64,000 nucleotides of DNA from Proteiniphilum propionicum (GTDB taxonomy: Bacteria > Bacteroidota > Bacteroidia > Bacteroidales > Dysgonomonadaceae), in contig NZ_CP073586.1 of assembly GCF_022267555.1 (NCBI RefSeq), forward strand, positions 2,037,501-2,101,500. The letters run 5' to 3'. The position numbers were made by a program, and so were the translations under genes. Positions 44,194-55,600 of this stretch are shown here, piece after piece. Position 1 is the first letter of the stretch. Each line of letters begins with the position of its first letter. The notes under the pieces are model-generated. The model was not told the DNA's origin and ran no database searches. It saw only the letters and a list, made by a program, of their open reading frames with translations.

Positions 44194-47100
44194 TTAGAAT
44201 ACAATATTTAACCCAAGATTATACGTTCTGTAATGAGGATAGTTATTCAACGTAACTGATTCGGGATCCAGATCCTTGAACTTACGATCATTGATTGTAA
44301 GCAGGTTGGTACCGTTCAAATAGAATCGAATCTTATCGGTATGTAGTTTCTGGCAAAAGTCTGCCGGCAATGTGTATCCTAATTCAAGATTTTTTAATCT
44401 GAAATAGTTATTGCTAAGGATAAAGAAGCTGTTTGCCTGTGTACTCGAACTTTGCTTGGTAGATAATGCAGGGTAAGAGATTTTGTCGCCATTGGCATAT
44501 GCTTCAGGCGTCCATGCATTTTTGTGATGGCCGAAGTAGGTGCCGTTCCCGTAGAATTCGTATATACCCATGCCATTGAAGTAATTGCTTGAGTGCGATA
44601 CACCTTGCATCAGTGCATACAGATCGAAGCTTTTATACGCAACGCCTAAATTAAAAGAGTAGGATATTTCGGGCAGCGTATTGTATTTGACAGGTGCCAA
44701 ATCCTGGTTGTTGATCACTCCGTCGATGTTCAGGTCCTTGTATATGAAATCTCCCACACGAGGTTGTACTCCATCATAGACTAAGCCACTGTTTTTTATC
44801 TCCTCTTTAGAGTTGAAAAAACCGTTACCGTTCGAATAATCGATCAGATAGCCAAATTGTTGACCTATTGCATATCCTGTGCTGCGGAACGGATAAGCAA
44901 AGTTGCTTTCTGTTCTGTCTACTTCGTGTGCTTCGAGGACTTTGTTGCGGTTAAAGGCAAGTGCACTACCGGCTGTAATATGAAGCTCCTGGTTGATATC
45001 TTTGTCGTAAAGAAGTTCCAGTTCAAAACCTTTATTCTGCACTTTCCCCGCATTTTCATACGGCAGGCGGTCCGTTGCGATACCATGTAATGCCGGAAGC
45101 AGATTATCCTTGATAAGTATATGGTCTGTTCTGTGCAGATAGTAATCGAAATTTACTGTTAACGAATTAAACAATCCTAACGATAAACCATAGTTTTGTT
45201 GTCTCGAATCTTCCCATTGCAGGAGAGGGTTACCTCTTAATCCTTCATGTATTAATGCTCCCGAATATAAGCTTTGGATATATCCGCCGCTGCCCAGGCG
45301 TATATCATCTTCATACATATAACGTCCGCCCGGTATTTGATCATTCCCTACCTTGCCATATGAAGCCTTCACCTTCAAGTAAGTCAGCCAGTCGCCGTAT
45401 TTATCTTTTATAAATTCCTCATTCGACAAAACCCAGGCTGCCGAGAGAGTAGGGAAGAAGCCAAAACGGTTGTCGCGTTTGAATTGATCTGAACTCATCA
45501 AGCTTCCATCAAACTGTACAAAATAACGATTGTCATACCCATACTTGCCGTGAAGGCTGAACGCAAGATAATCGTAAGGCAGAAACTGATCACCGCCACC
45601 TTCTCTTATTACATTTTGTGCAAAATAGTTTGCGAAGGCATCGATCTTATGTACTGTATTGAAGGTACGTTCGTAATTCAAAAATCCGTTGAAATTCAAA
45701 AAATAACGGTAGTTTGAACCTTTGTTTAAAGTGAGTTCCGAATCTATCCATGTGCCATAAGGGATAAATTCCAGTTCATTTGGTTTATCTTCGTTTCTTA
45801 TGTATCGTGCATAAGTTTGATTACCGAAAATACCGCTTTGTTGCCTGGACTCGTATCCTACAGTACCATTAAGAGACAAACCTTTTGTAATGAAATCCAA
45901 TCCCCAGCGTAAACCCAGGGCAACGTTGATATTGGTCTCTGTAAATCTTTGATAGCCGCTGCGGTTAAGGCTCCCATAAACTGAATTGGTATTCCAAGGG
46001 GAGACAATCACCCCGTTATCGGTTGTTACAGGCCCATACTCTGTTGCCGGTGTTTTGAAAATGCCGTCGAAAATAGTGCTTGTGCCTACTGGAGGATTAT
46101 TGGTCCTTTTAACAATCACCATCTGGTTAAGGAATGCATCGAGGTTGGGCAAGAGGTTAATATCAAGGTTTGTCCTTTCGTTGAACCTTTTCATATATTT
46201 TGAAGGATCGGAATTGTCGGTCCCTTCAATGTTGAAGAGGCTGTTCTGATCGATATATCCTGCATTGATGAAATATCTGATACGATCGCTACCTCCGGTG
46301 ATATTCATATTATGACGATGCATAAATGCGGAGCTTTTCAGATACTTGCCATACCAGTTGTTGTCAGGGAAAAGGTCCCTGTTTTCACCACTTCTGTATG
46401 ATTCGATTTCTGCATCACTGTATTCAATAGGAAGATTGTCATTTTTTAATGCCTGATTCCTCAATTCAGCATACTCCCAGCTATGAAGAGGTTTTGCCTT
46501 AACAGTAGGTTGCTGAATGGAGAAATCAGATGAATAGGAGACTTGCGGCTTACCATATACTCCTCTTTTGGTAGTAATGATGATAGCGCCCGAGCTGGCC
46601 TGGAATCCGTAAAGGGCGGTTGCGGCCGCATCCTTTAAAACGGTGATGGATTCAACTGTTTTGGGATCTATCATATTCAAATCAATAGTGGGAGACACGA
46701 TGCCATCAATCACAAATACGGGACTATTTCCACTCATGGTATTTCTACCTCTGATAAAAAGTGCAGCTCCATCGCTGTTTGGTTCGCTTCCACCTTGTAA
46801 TACCGTTAATCCAGCCAGTTTCCCTGTTAAAGAACCGGTAAATCCGCTTGAAGGATACTTTTCAAGCTCTTCGCCGCTGACAGTAGAAAATGAACCGGTA
46901 ATCTCAGCTCTTTTTTCATTTTTCATCATAGCCAGAGGAATCATTTTATCCCGGCTATGTGCATCTTTTTGTAACTTAACCGTAACATTTTCATCAATCG
47001 CTACTCGTTGTGATTGAAACCCGTCACACTCTATCGTGATATCAGTAAAGTGGTAGGGTATATCTACACTGAACCCGCCCGACTTATTGGTAAAAAAGGT

Positions 47101-47304
47101 TTTTCCCAGTTCGGGGAAATAGATCTTTTTTAACGATAAAGGTTTGCCGTGCTGATCCAGCACAACTCCATTCACTGTTTTGGAGAGTTCATTCTGTTCA
47201 ACAGAAAATCTTTCCGTTCTTAAAGCTGTGGCTGCTGAGACATAAACAGTTGTCATAGAGCCTATCAGCAGTAAGCAAATTAATTTATATATTGTATTCT
47301 TCAT
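44194..47304 (-). CDS. SusC/RagA-like TonB-dependent transporter (second pair)
   Basis: A 1036-residue outer-membrane transporter from the ATG at 47304 (MKNTIYKLICLLLIGS). The in-frame upstream extension overlaps the preceding SusD gene and is unlikely. A CarboxypepD-type domain (VNGVVLDQHGKPLSL) is followed by the plug (SLTGKLAGLTVLQGGSEPNSDGA in part) and a 22-strand-type barrel ending YRTYNLGLNIVF. The usual LDEVVVVGYG stretch before the plug is missing; the segment reads IPLAMMKNEKRAEITGS instead. It starts 20 bases after the first SusD gene, so both pairs are probably on one transcript. Confidence 0.95.
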   Translation of the reverse strand: MKNTIYKLICLLLIGSMTTVYVSAATALRTERFSVEQNELSKTVNGVVLDQHGKPLSLKKIYFPELGKTFFTNKSGGFSVDIPYHFTDITIECDGFQSQRVAIDENVTVKLQKDAHSRDKMIPLAMMKNEKRAEITGSFSTVSGEELEKYPSSGFTGSLTGKLAGLTVLQGGSEPNSDGAALFIRGRNTMSGNSPVFVIDGIVSPTIDLNMIDPKTVESITVLKDAAATALYGFQASSGAIIITTKRGVYGKPQVSYSSDFSIQQPTVKAKPLHSWEYAELRNQALKNDNLPIEYSDAEIESYRSGENRDLFPDNNWYGKYLKSSAFMHRHNMNITGGSDRIRYFINAGYIDQNSLFNIEGTDNSDPSKYMKRFNERTNLDINLLPNLDAFLNQMVIVKRTNNPPVGTSTIFDGIFKTPATEYGPVTTDNGVIVSPWNTNSVYGSLNRSGYQRFTETNINVALGLRWGLDFITKGLSLNGTVGYESRQQSGIFGNQTYARYIRNEDKPNELEFIPYGTWIDSELTLNKGSNYRYFLNFNGFLNYERTFNTVHKIDAFANYFAQNVIREGGGDQFLPYDYLAFSLHGKYGYDNRYFVQFDGSLMSSDQFKRDNRFGFFPTLSAAWVLSNEEFIKDKYGDWLTYLKVKASYGKVGNDQIPGGRYMYEDDIRLGSGGYIQSLYSGALIHEGLRGNPLLQWEDSRQQNYGLSLGLFNSLTVNFDYYLHRTDHILIKDNLLPALHGIATDRLPYENAGKVQNKGFELELLYDKDINQELHITAGSALAFNRNKVLEAHEVDRTESNFAYPFRSTGYAIGQQFGYLIDYSNGNGFFNSKEEIKNSGLVYDGVQPRVGDFIYKDLNIDGVINNQDLAPVKYNTLPEISYSFNLGVAYKSFDLYALMQGVSHSSNYFNGMGIYEFYGNGTYFGHHKNAWTPEAYANGDKISYPALSTKQSSSTQANSFFILSNNYFRLKNLELGYTLPADFCQKLHTDKIRFYLNGTNLLTINDRKFKDLDPESVTLNNYPHYRTYNLGLNIVF

Positions 47305-47324
47305 TACTGTAAATTCTTTTGTGA

Positions 47325-49133
47325 TTACCATCCCGGGTTTTGCCATTTTATTCCTGTTTGTGATTCAAGTTTTGATACTTCTTCCAAAGGAATTGGCAGT
47401 AAGTGATATTTGCTTTCATACGACATTTTACTTGGAACCGAAGGATCCTGAGTCCCTACTAATATTCTTTTATAGCTGAAAGATCCATCTTGATTCCTCG
47501 TTATTTGCATGCCTGTGCTGAACTTTTCATTGATAAGGTCTTCACCGGGTAAAGCCCATCTTCTGCAGTCGAAATATCTATACTCTTCATATGACAGCTC
47601 CACCCTTCTTTCATGACGTACCAAAAGTACAGCCTCTTTTTTGTCAGGTGCTTTTACATCAACGGTAGTAGAAAATCCGGCTCTGTGACGAATCTTGTTT
47701 ACATATTTCATTGCTTCATCGAGGTGCCCGCTTTCGGCTGCAGCTTCGGCAAAGTTCAGATATACGGCACCCAGCCTGTAATGTTTCCATGTGCCGTCGT
47801 CCTGACTTGTCGGGTTTGACATGGGGTGCATAAATTTCTTTGCATAATATCCGGTGCGTGTGTTAGAGCGCAATGAAGGATGAATAGAACAATTACCTCC
47901 AACAAAAGTTTCAATAACAGTTGGTGTTCCGTTCATAATCTTCTTACTGCCATTGTGGTAGACTGTGGCATAGAAGCGAGGGTCTCTGTTCGCATAAGGA
48001 TTTTGGGGATCATATCCAGATTCAGGATTGTAATTAGGTTTTAACTTAGTCTCGTCCTGGTAGGGTTTTTCCAGATTCAGTACAGACTTGCCTGTATTAA
48101 GGATATCGTATGCATCAACCAGTTCCTGTGTGGGTACTGTCCCCGCCATATAGCCGCCATCAATGGGGAATCCTCTGATCACTACATGAGGAGGCACCAG
48201 GTGGTACCCCTGCCAGATAGTCTCTTTATCGTGTGGATTGGGGCTTAAATCAGCTCTTTGTACAAAGTACTCTTCATATGCTGACTTATATAGTTCGGGA
48301 TTTTGGATCTTGTCGTAAAGTTCAAAACCGTTAGCTTCAAGAAGTTGTACACTCTGTTTGTTAACCTCGTATGCCCAGTCCCATAATTTTTTTCCGTCGT
48401 TGAAACGAGGGCTTGCGGCATATATACTGGCTTCTGAACGAATTGCTGCAGCAATGGCTTTGGTCATACGGTGAATTTCTGCCATAGAGGTAATTCTCCA
48501 TGGAAGATATTTGGACTCTAAAGCCTGGTCACAGTCGGCCACAATCTGGCGTGCGCAATCTTCAAAGCTGTCCTTTTTCAGTTTAGAATAATCGTAGTCT
48601 AATGATACTGGTTCTGTAAAGATGGGTATATTGCCATACCATTTCACCATTTGCAGGTAGAAATATGCTCTTAGAACATGAGCTTCTGCTGTCCATCTAT
48701 CTCTTACCTCCTCCGATTCCACAGCTGCTGAGGGAATCTGTTCCAAGAAAGTATTAATCAAACGTATTTGAGCCCAGTAATTTTTCCAGTATAATCCATC
48801 CATTGAAGGGATATTGGGCTCTTCAATCGGGTGCCTGTTGGCACTGGCCATTCCTTTGTAAAGGTGGGCAAGCTGCAACCCCTGGTTATCATCACAATCC
48901 CAGTTATCATCGCTCACTCCATTGGGAATATTGGTCCAGAAAAAGTACCAGTACCCTTTTTTGGGAATGTTATTGTAACAGTTACTCAGATATTTTCCAG
49001 TCAGTACGGGATCCTCAAAGACTGCATCAAGTGAAGTTCTTCCGTCGGGGGCTTTATCAAGTTCGCTGTTGCAGGATGCAACCAATAAAGCCAAAAAAGC
49101 GACAAAAACGCTAAATATATAATGTTTATTCAT
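47325..49133 (-). CDS. SusD/RagB-like glycan-binding lipoprotein (first pair)
   Basis: A 602-residue surface lipoprotein (LLVASC, Cys21) partnering the SusC encoded 13 bases upstream. Landmarks are APDGRTSLDAVFEDPVLTG near the N-terminus, WTAEAHVLRAYFYLQMVKWY in the helical region, and HERRVELSYEEYRYFDCRRW and LPIPLEEV near the C-terminus, ending TGIKWQNPGW. The protein is expected to bind an oligosaccharide at the cell surface and hand it to SusC. Confidence 0.96.
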   Translation of the reverse strand: MNKHYIFSVFVAFLALLVASCNSELDKAPDGRTSLDAVFEDPVLTGKYLSNCYNNIPKKGYWYFFWTNIPNGVSDDNWDCDDNQGLQLAHLYKGMASANRHPIEEPNIPSMDGLYWKNYWAQIRLINTFLEQIPSAAVESEEVRDRWTAEAHVLRAYFYLQMVKWYGNIPIFTEPVSLDYDYSKLKKDSFEDCARQIVADCDQALESKYLPWRITSMAEIHRMTKAIAAAIRSEASIYAASPRFNDGKKLWDWAYEVNKQSVQLLEANGFELYDKIQNPELYKSAYEEYFVQRADLSPNPHDKETIWQGYHLVPPHVVIRGFPIDGGYMAGTVPTQELVDAYDILNTGKSVLNLEKPYQDETKLKPNYNPESGYDPQNPYANRDPRFYATVYHNGSKKIMNGTPTVIETFVGGNCSIHPSLRSNTRTGYYAKKFMHPMSNPTSQDDGTWKHYRLGAVYLNFAEAAAESGHLDEAMKYVNKIRHRAGFSTTVDVKAPDKKEAVLLVRHERRVELSYEEYRYFDCRRWALPGEDLINEKFSTGMQITRNQDGSFSYKRILVGTQDPSVPSKMSYESKYHLLPIPLEEVSKLESQTGIKWQNPGW

Positions 49134-49146
49134 TATTGTTTGTTTT

Positions 49147-52100
49147 TTAGAAAGTTACGTTAAGCCCAATATTATATACTCTCATGTTAGGATATTGTGT
49201 CGGGCCCGCCTGTTCAGGGTCAAAACCATCGGTCTTGAGATTGTGCCAGGTGTACAAGTTATCTCCATTGATATAGAAACGAATGCTTTCGGCATTTATC
49301 AGCCCCGAGGCTTTTTTAGGTAACGAATATCCTATCTCCATATTTTTTAATCTTACATATGATGCGTCCATGATGTAGTAATCGTTCGGTACATGGCTGG
49401 TGGATTGGGTATTTGCCAAACGTGGGTGTGAAATATTTACCTTCTCACCATTTAGCTTCTGCTGGTATCTTTCAGCCGACCAGCGATTCATATGCATGTC
49501 GAAGTAAGATTTGGCGCTCAGCTCCTCGAAAATGCCGGCATCGGCATAGTAACGGCTGTATTTTCCAATTCCCTGGACCAGGCATGAGAAATCGAATCCT
49601 TTGTAGGTAACTCCGAAACTGGCACCATAGATATATTTAGGTACTAGGCTTGAATATTTAATTGGGACAATATCCCGGTCATTAATTACGTTATCCCCAT
49701 TTTGGTCAACATAGATAAAGTCGCCGGGTTTGGGAGTCCCTATCTCATAGTCAAGCCCACTGTCTTTGATTGCTTCTTCACTGTTAAAGAAACCGCTGCC
49801 ATCTTTGCCTTTGGATTCATCAATAGTGTAGTCAATCTGGTATCCCCAGTTCTGTCCAAGCGTATAACCGGTTAGTCTTTGCCTGTGAGCATAGTCTTCC
49901 GGTAAATAAGGCTCGTCTGCCTCCGTTACCCTGTTTTTATTATAACCCAGGTTTAAGTTTGCATTGAAGCCAAAGTCGTGGCGGAACCATTTGTTATAAC
50001 CAAGAACCAGCTCAAACCCCTTGTTCTCAACTTTTCCCATATTCACTTTTGGGAGCGTGTGCTGCGGCCTTCCCTGAAGATCGGGCACAATGCCTCTCTG
50101 TATCAGGATCTGACTTCTGTTTTCAGTGAAATAATCAAATGTCAGACTAAAATCATTAAAGAGTCCCAAATCGATAGCATAGTTCTGTTTTTCAGCAACC
50201 TCCCATGTTATGTCCGGGTTACCCAATGCACGTTCTTCAATTTTTCCACCCATGCCCAGGCTGGGTATATACAGAACGCGTACGTCGTCATTCACCCAGC
50301 CATTGGTATTGATATCATCAAGGTAAAGGAATCTGTTGTAACCAATCTTATCGTTACCCACTTTTCCCAGGGATGCTCTCAGCTTTAAGTTTGTAAGCGT
50401 CTTATTGTTGCGTAAAAACTTTTCATTTGAAATGACCCATCCGCCGGAAAGTGCGGGGAAGAAACCAAATCGTTTGTTTGGAGAAAATTGCTCAGAGCCG
50501 TTGTAACCTAAATTGACTTCAGCCAGGTATCGATCATCATACGAGTAAGTACTACGGGCAGAGAAACCTATGACGTTAAACGGTAAATATTTATCAGTGT
50601 ACGGATCATCTTCCGAAGCCTCTTTGTAATCTCTTTGGGCAAGTAGTAAACCACCTACTTTGTGCTTTTCATTAAACACCCGGGCATAATTCATCTGCCA
50701 TTGCAAATTTACAAAATATCCTGACGATACTCCTTTGCTCAATGATAAAGGCCCTTCGGAATCATCGTCGCCGTCATCCAGCACATACACCTGCTCACCT
50801 GCCTTGTTTTTCAGATATTTGTAACGGATATATCTCCGGTTTCCACGCATAGTAGAACGGGCGCGCCCATTGAATGAGACCTGCGCTTTGGAACTTAATC
50901 CCGGAGTAATGAAGTCCAGGTTGATGTCTAGGCCGGTTACAGAGTTTACGCTGGAGCGGGTCTCATTGACATATCCGGCACGATTTAACAGCCCGTAGGC
51001 CGATTTGAGAGGATCGAGCGGGTCACCTACGATACGGCTTGGCTTTGAGTCCACCAACTCGCCACCCGCGATCTGTACCTTATAATCCATGCTCGACAGC
51101 GGACCGGGCGAAGTAGGCCGGTGCGTCAGGGAAGCGACAAAGATATCACTAATGCCTGAGTTGGGAGAGTTTATTTTTTCAACGCTACTGGCTATATTCA
51201 AAAACGCTTTTACTTTTTGATTGAAACGGAAGTCAATATTCGATCTGAAGTTGTAGCGATCAAGTGACGATTGCGGTTTGTAACCCAGAAATTTTTTAGA
51301 TTCGGTGTTAAAGATACCACCCTGTGTTACATAACCGCTACTGATAAAGTATTGTACTTTGTTATTACCACCCGATAGGTTTATATTTCCTTTCATTATA
51401 GGGGCATGGCTCTTAAAGAGTATTTTCTGCCAGTTTTGGTTTGGGTGCCAGTATGGATCTGTTGGTTCACCGGTTTTCCAGCTTTCGAAAAGTGCAATAT
51501 CCTCTTTGCTGAATTCAGCGAATGGCGCAGCACCCTCATTCATTAATGCTTCATTACGCAGTATCGCATATTCCCATGAATTAATACGTTCAGGTTTGAA
51601 TGCAAACCCCTGAGTGCTATACTCCAAGGAGGTGCTAACCTTTACCGATCCCTCCTTTCCACGCTGGGTAGTAATCAAGATAACGCCATTGGCACCTCTG
51701 ACACCGAATACGGCTGTGGCTGATGCATCCTTTAAAATTGAGATATTTGCAATTTCGTGAGGATCTATGTTTGAAATATTGTCATAAGGAATGCCATCAA
51801 CAAGGATAAGAGGATTCATTCCATTCATTGTGGCTGCACCTCTGAGAAACAGATTTATGTTTTCGCGTCCCGGCTCGCCGCTCGACTGCATTACTGTAAG
51901 CCCGGGCAGACGACCGGATAAAACAGATGCAACATTGGTTGAAGAGCTTTTAAGCAGATCCTTATTATCCAGTGATGCAATAGAACCGGTTACCGAAACT
52001 TTCTTTTGGGCGCCATATGCTACGACCACCACCTCGTCCAGAAATTCGGTAGTTGGTTTTAACTGAATGACCAGGGGTGATTGATTTGTGACGTTTACCT

Positions 52101-52413
52101 CTTGGGTATCGTAGCCCAGGTAAGAAAATACAAGTACAGCAGGCAGATCGACCGAAAGAGAAAACTTTCCATCTATGTCGGTCACAGTACCTGTAGTCTC
52201 TGCACCTTTAACTACAATATTTACCCCGATAAGAGTTTCTCCTTTTTCATCTTTTACAAGCCCCGTAACGACATGCTTTGATGAGACAGCTGTTTCATTT
52301 AAGGCATATGCAGGACAATAATTAAATAATATTAGTATAAATAATACTAACCTACCTGCATTTACCAAACAAGACAGCCTTTGCGCTAGTGGTTTTGTGT
52401 TGTTTAAGTACAT
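49147..52413 (-). CDS. SusC/RagA-like TonB-dependent transporter (first pair)
   Basis: A 1088-residue outer-membrane TonB-dependent transporter for oligosaccharides. A signal peptide (VLFILILFNYCPAYA) precedes a CarboxypepD-type domain (VVTGLVKDEKGETLIGVNI, from residue 48), the LDEVVVVAYGAQ linker at 125-136, the plug domain, and the barrel ending MRVYNIGLNVTF. No N-terminal STN signalling domain is present, in line with control by the hybrid two-component system and not by an ECF sigma/anti-sigma pair. It is the first gene of the leftward arm and faces the regulator gene across 285 bases. Confidence 0.96.
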   Translation of the reverse strand: MYLNNTKPLAQRLSCLVNAGRLVLFILILFNYCPAYALNETAVSSKHVVTGLVKDEKGETLIGVNIVVKGAETTGTVTDIDGKFSLSVDLPAVLVFSYLGYDTQEVNVTNQSPLVIQLKPTTEFLDEVVVVAYGAQKKVSVTGSIASLDNKDLLKSSSTNVASVLSGRLPGLTVMQSSGEPGRENINLFLRGAATMNGMNPLILVDGIPYDNISNIDPHEIANISILKDASATAVFGVRGANGVILITTQRGKEGSVKVSTSLEYSTQGFAFKPERINSWEYAILRNEALMNEGAAPFAEFSKEDIALFESWKTGEPTDPYWHPNQNWQKILFKSHAPIMKGNINLSGGNNKVQYFISSGYVTQGGIFNTESKKFLGYKPQSSLDRYNFRSNIDFRFNQKVKAFLNIASSVEKINSPNSGISDIFVASLTHRPTSPGPLSSMDYKVQIAGGELVDSKPSRIVGDPLDPLKSAYGLLNRAGYVNETRSSVNSVTGLDINLDFITPGLSSKAQVSFNGRARSTMRGNRRYIRYKYLKNKAGEQVYVLDDGDDDSEGPLSLSKGVSSGYFVNLQWQMNYARVFNEKHKVGGLLLAQRDYKEASEDDPYTDKYLPFNVIGFSARSTYSYDDRYLAEVNLGYNGSEQFSPNKRFGFFPALSGGWVISNEKFLRNNKTLTNLKLRASLGKVGNDKIGYNRFLYLDDINTNGWVNDDVRVLYIPSLGMGGKIEERALGNPDITWEVAEKQNYAIDLGLFNDFSLTFDYFTENRSQILIQRGIVPDLQGRPQHTLPKVNMGKVENKGFELVLGYNKWFRHDFGFNANLNLGYNKNRVTEADEPYLPEDYAHRQRLTGYTLGQNWGYQIDYTIDESKGKDGSGFFNSEEAIKDSGLDYEIGTPKPGDFIYVDQNGDNVINDRDIVPIKYSSLVPKYIYGASFGVTYKGFDFSCLVQGIGKYSRYYADAGIFEELSAKSYFDMHMNRWSAERYQQKLNGEKVNISHPRLANTQSTSHVPNDYYIMDASYVRLKNMEIGYSLPKKASGLINAESIRFYINGDNLYTWHNLKTDGFDPEQAGPTQYPNMRVYNIGLNVTF

Positions 52414-52485
52414 AGTAAAATTGTTAAATAATAATTAAGTTAATAAATTAGTTTTCACGTTGCCTTTTAATCAAATATTTAAATA

Positions 52486-52648
52486 TTTGTACAATTGGAT
52501 TAAATATTTCATATACATTTGCTTTAAAAATTTAGGAAACAAAAATATGAAATAACAAAATCGAGCTCGTGTGTGTTTGTACATTTGATTTGCTTAATTG
52601 TGCTTATTTGCTTTAATGTACAATCGAGATGATAAAATGTACGGAAGA
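52486..52648. promoter_or_regulatory. Repeated TGTACA-containing motif in the shared control region (candidate operator)
   Basis: The 285-base gap between the first SusC gene and the divergent regulator holds three related copies: TTTGTACAATTGGAT (52486-52500), TTTGTACATTTGATT (52576-52590) and TGTACAATCGAGAT (52617-52630), all in one orientation. A weaker fourth, TGTACGGAAGA, starts at 52638. Copies two and three also form an inverted TGTACATT/AATGTACA pair. Hybrid two-component regulators usually bind direct repeats ahead of susC, so these are reasonable binding sites. This is inference from the repeat alone. Confidence 0.45.
52540..52547 (-). promoter_or_regulatory. Candidate -7 element of the susC promoter
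   Basis: Minus-strand TATTTTTG matches TAnnTTTG. It would start transcription about 120 bases before the SusC ATG, with most TGTACA motif copies lying upstream, as expected for activation. No good -33 box is visible, consistent with an activator-dependent promoter but also with a chance match. Confidence 0.3.
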
Positions 52649-52698
52649 GCACTATAGGTATTCAAAATATTATTTTTTTTACAAATGATTAGAGAAAT

Positions 52699-55600
52699 AT
52701 GCAGGTCGTGACTTTAAAAAGGTTAATTTTTGCAATTTTACCCCTTTTCTGTATTGCTGCCAATACAGAAAAATTGTATTTTAATATTGAATATTTAACA
52801 ATTCAGGAAGGTTTGCCACATACTGATGCTAACGTCGTGATTCAGGATAAAGACGGGATTATCTGGATTGGTACTTATGCCGGTTTGTGTAAGTATGACG
52901 GGTATCAAATTGAGACATTTTATCAGGAGAAGGAGAATTTTTCAAACAGTTACGTTAATCGTATCCTGGATATATCTATTGATGATGAGGGAAAATTCTG
53001 GCTTGCTACTGTTGCGGGTATTCAATACTTTGACCCTGCGACCAAAGAGTACTTGCCCCTTACAATTTATGCTAAAGACAGTCAGCATGCAGTGAATAAA
53101 AACATAGAAAAAATTCTGTCAGTAAAAGATTCTTTTGTCCTAATCAAAGATGCAGATAATCAATTTTATATGTACGAGCGTGTGGGTGATAATATATTGC
53201 AGGAAATCAGTATAGATATAAATGCTCACTGTTTTTCGATGCAAAAAGACAGACTGAACAGAGTATGGCTTTCTACAGATCAGGGATGTTTTATTTTTGA
53301 TTCAGGCAGAAAAATCAATCAACTTGAACTCCCGAATGCAATATTATCTGATGAGGGAAAAGTAATCCGTTATACTTTTTTGGACAGCCATAATCAGCTT
53401 TTTATTGCAACTGAAAAAAATTTATATGTCAGCAATAGCCTTCAGTTTATCAATTCCAAAAATAATGAGGGATCAATATATAAACTTAGCAGGCTTAAAA
53501 AATTACCTATTTCCTTTGAGAATGGGTTGATCACCGATATTGTTGAAGATTTTAAAAACAACTACTGGGTATCTTCCACAAAAGGATTGTTTCTTTTAAC
53601 TCCCGAAAAAGGAGAACTTAATGTGGCTTCCTTTTATGCAGGCAAGGCCCCCAGCTCAATTAACTCTGATTTCATTATTGACCTTTTCATTGATCAGACT
53701 CATAATCTTTTTATATCCACTTACGCTGGTGGGGTTAATGTAATAGACTTGCAGCAAAAAGCTTTCTATCGTGTACAACATGAACCTGATAATCCCAATA
53801 CTATATCTGATAAAATAGTCAGGGCTATTGCAGATGATGGTACCTGCATATGGGTAGGTACTCACTCCAATGGGCTAAACAGGATTAATAAAAACAGCAA
53901 ACAAATTACCCGTTACTTACATAACAAATCGGGCAAGTCGCTTAGCTGCAACAATATACGTTCTTTGCTTTTAAATCAGGACTTGCTCTGGATCGGACAT
54001 ACCAATGGTTTGGATATATTGAATATAAAGGAGAGCAATCCCAAGATACAGAGTTTGAATGATATCTGTAATTTCCCTAATGATGAAGTAACCGGTATTA
54101 GCAAAGATTGCTTTGGTCAGATATGGGCTGGAACATGGAATCATGGAGTAATTAGAATTATTCAAAAAGATAACCGCTTCGAATGCACGGTATTCAAAGA
54201 ATCTCAACCTGCTACCAGTGCATTTACCCCAAAGCGAGTAATAAGTCTGTATGCTGATGAAATATATCCTGAAGTGTTCTACTCTTCAGGAGAACAGTTG
54301 GTCCGGCTGATGTTGAATGAAGAGGGGCAGGTAATGCATACTATTCAATATCAGGCTGATGAAAGCAATCAATATACTTTAAATTCAAATTTTATTAGCA
54401 CTATTCGTCGTCAGAACGATTCGGTACTCTGGCTTGGGACGTTGGGCGGCGGAGTGAACAGGATGGTGCTTCTTGATGGTAACGACTATAAAGCGGCATC
54501 AATTAAAACTGGCGACTCGCAATATCAAAATATTGAATGCCTGGAGATTGATAACAACAATAATATCTGGGCAGGTGGAAACAGATTGTACCGTTTTAAT
54601 CCGTTTAATCAACATTTACAGGAATTTAAGATTCCTGGAGGTATGAATAGTTACAAGATCGGTAGCTCTTTTATTTCTTCTGAAGGCACCATATATATGG
54701 GCGGAATTGATGGCTTTATCTATTTTAACCCCGCCGAAATCAAAAATAACCGGACATTGGCTCATCCCAACATTTCTTATATTGAGGTTAATAATCAAAA
54801 AAGGAATTTTGTTGATAAAATTGAACTGAAATATAGCGAGAACAATATTAAAATATTTTTAACTCCCTCACATTACAGCTCTCCTCACGATTGTAAATTC
54901 AGATATCGTCTGGCTAACTATGGTACTGAATGGGCTGAAACGCCAATTGGAGTACACTCAATCTCATATGCCAATTTGCCTTATGGTAAGTACACACTGG
55001 AGCTTATGGCTACAAATAATGATGGGATATGGAGTACGGAGGTGTTCTCAATACCATTGAATGTTATTCCTCCATGGTGGTTGTCAGGAACAGCTAAATA
55101 TATTTATATTTTGCTGATTATTATAGTTATGGTCGCCGTTTACTTCTACATATCCTATTGGATAGAACTGAAGAAAAAACTGGCATTGAAAGAGGCAGAA
55201 AAACGTCAGTCTAAAATGCTGCAATTACAGCAGAATCAGTTTTTCACCAATGTATCTCATGAGTTGCGCACTCCGCTAACATTGATACATGGAACGATCG
55301 AAAAACTGATAAGGGAAAAGGATTGGAAAGAGGAGTATGGTAATATACTAACACGTAATACAGGCCGGATGATGCAGCTTATAGACAATGCCATTCATTT
55401 CGATAAAATAAAAGAGGAGCTCAATCCGCTGAAAGTAAATGAGGTCCCGATATATTCATTTTTTGATTCCCTGAGCCTCGATTTTAAAAATCTTGCCGAT
55501 GTTAAACAGATAGGATTCAACTTCGATATTATGTTGGTCGACCGCGATGAGATGGGTTGGTTTGATGAAGAGTATATTACTGAAATTTACTTCAACCTGT

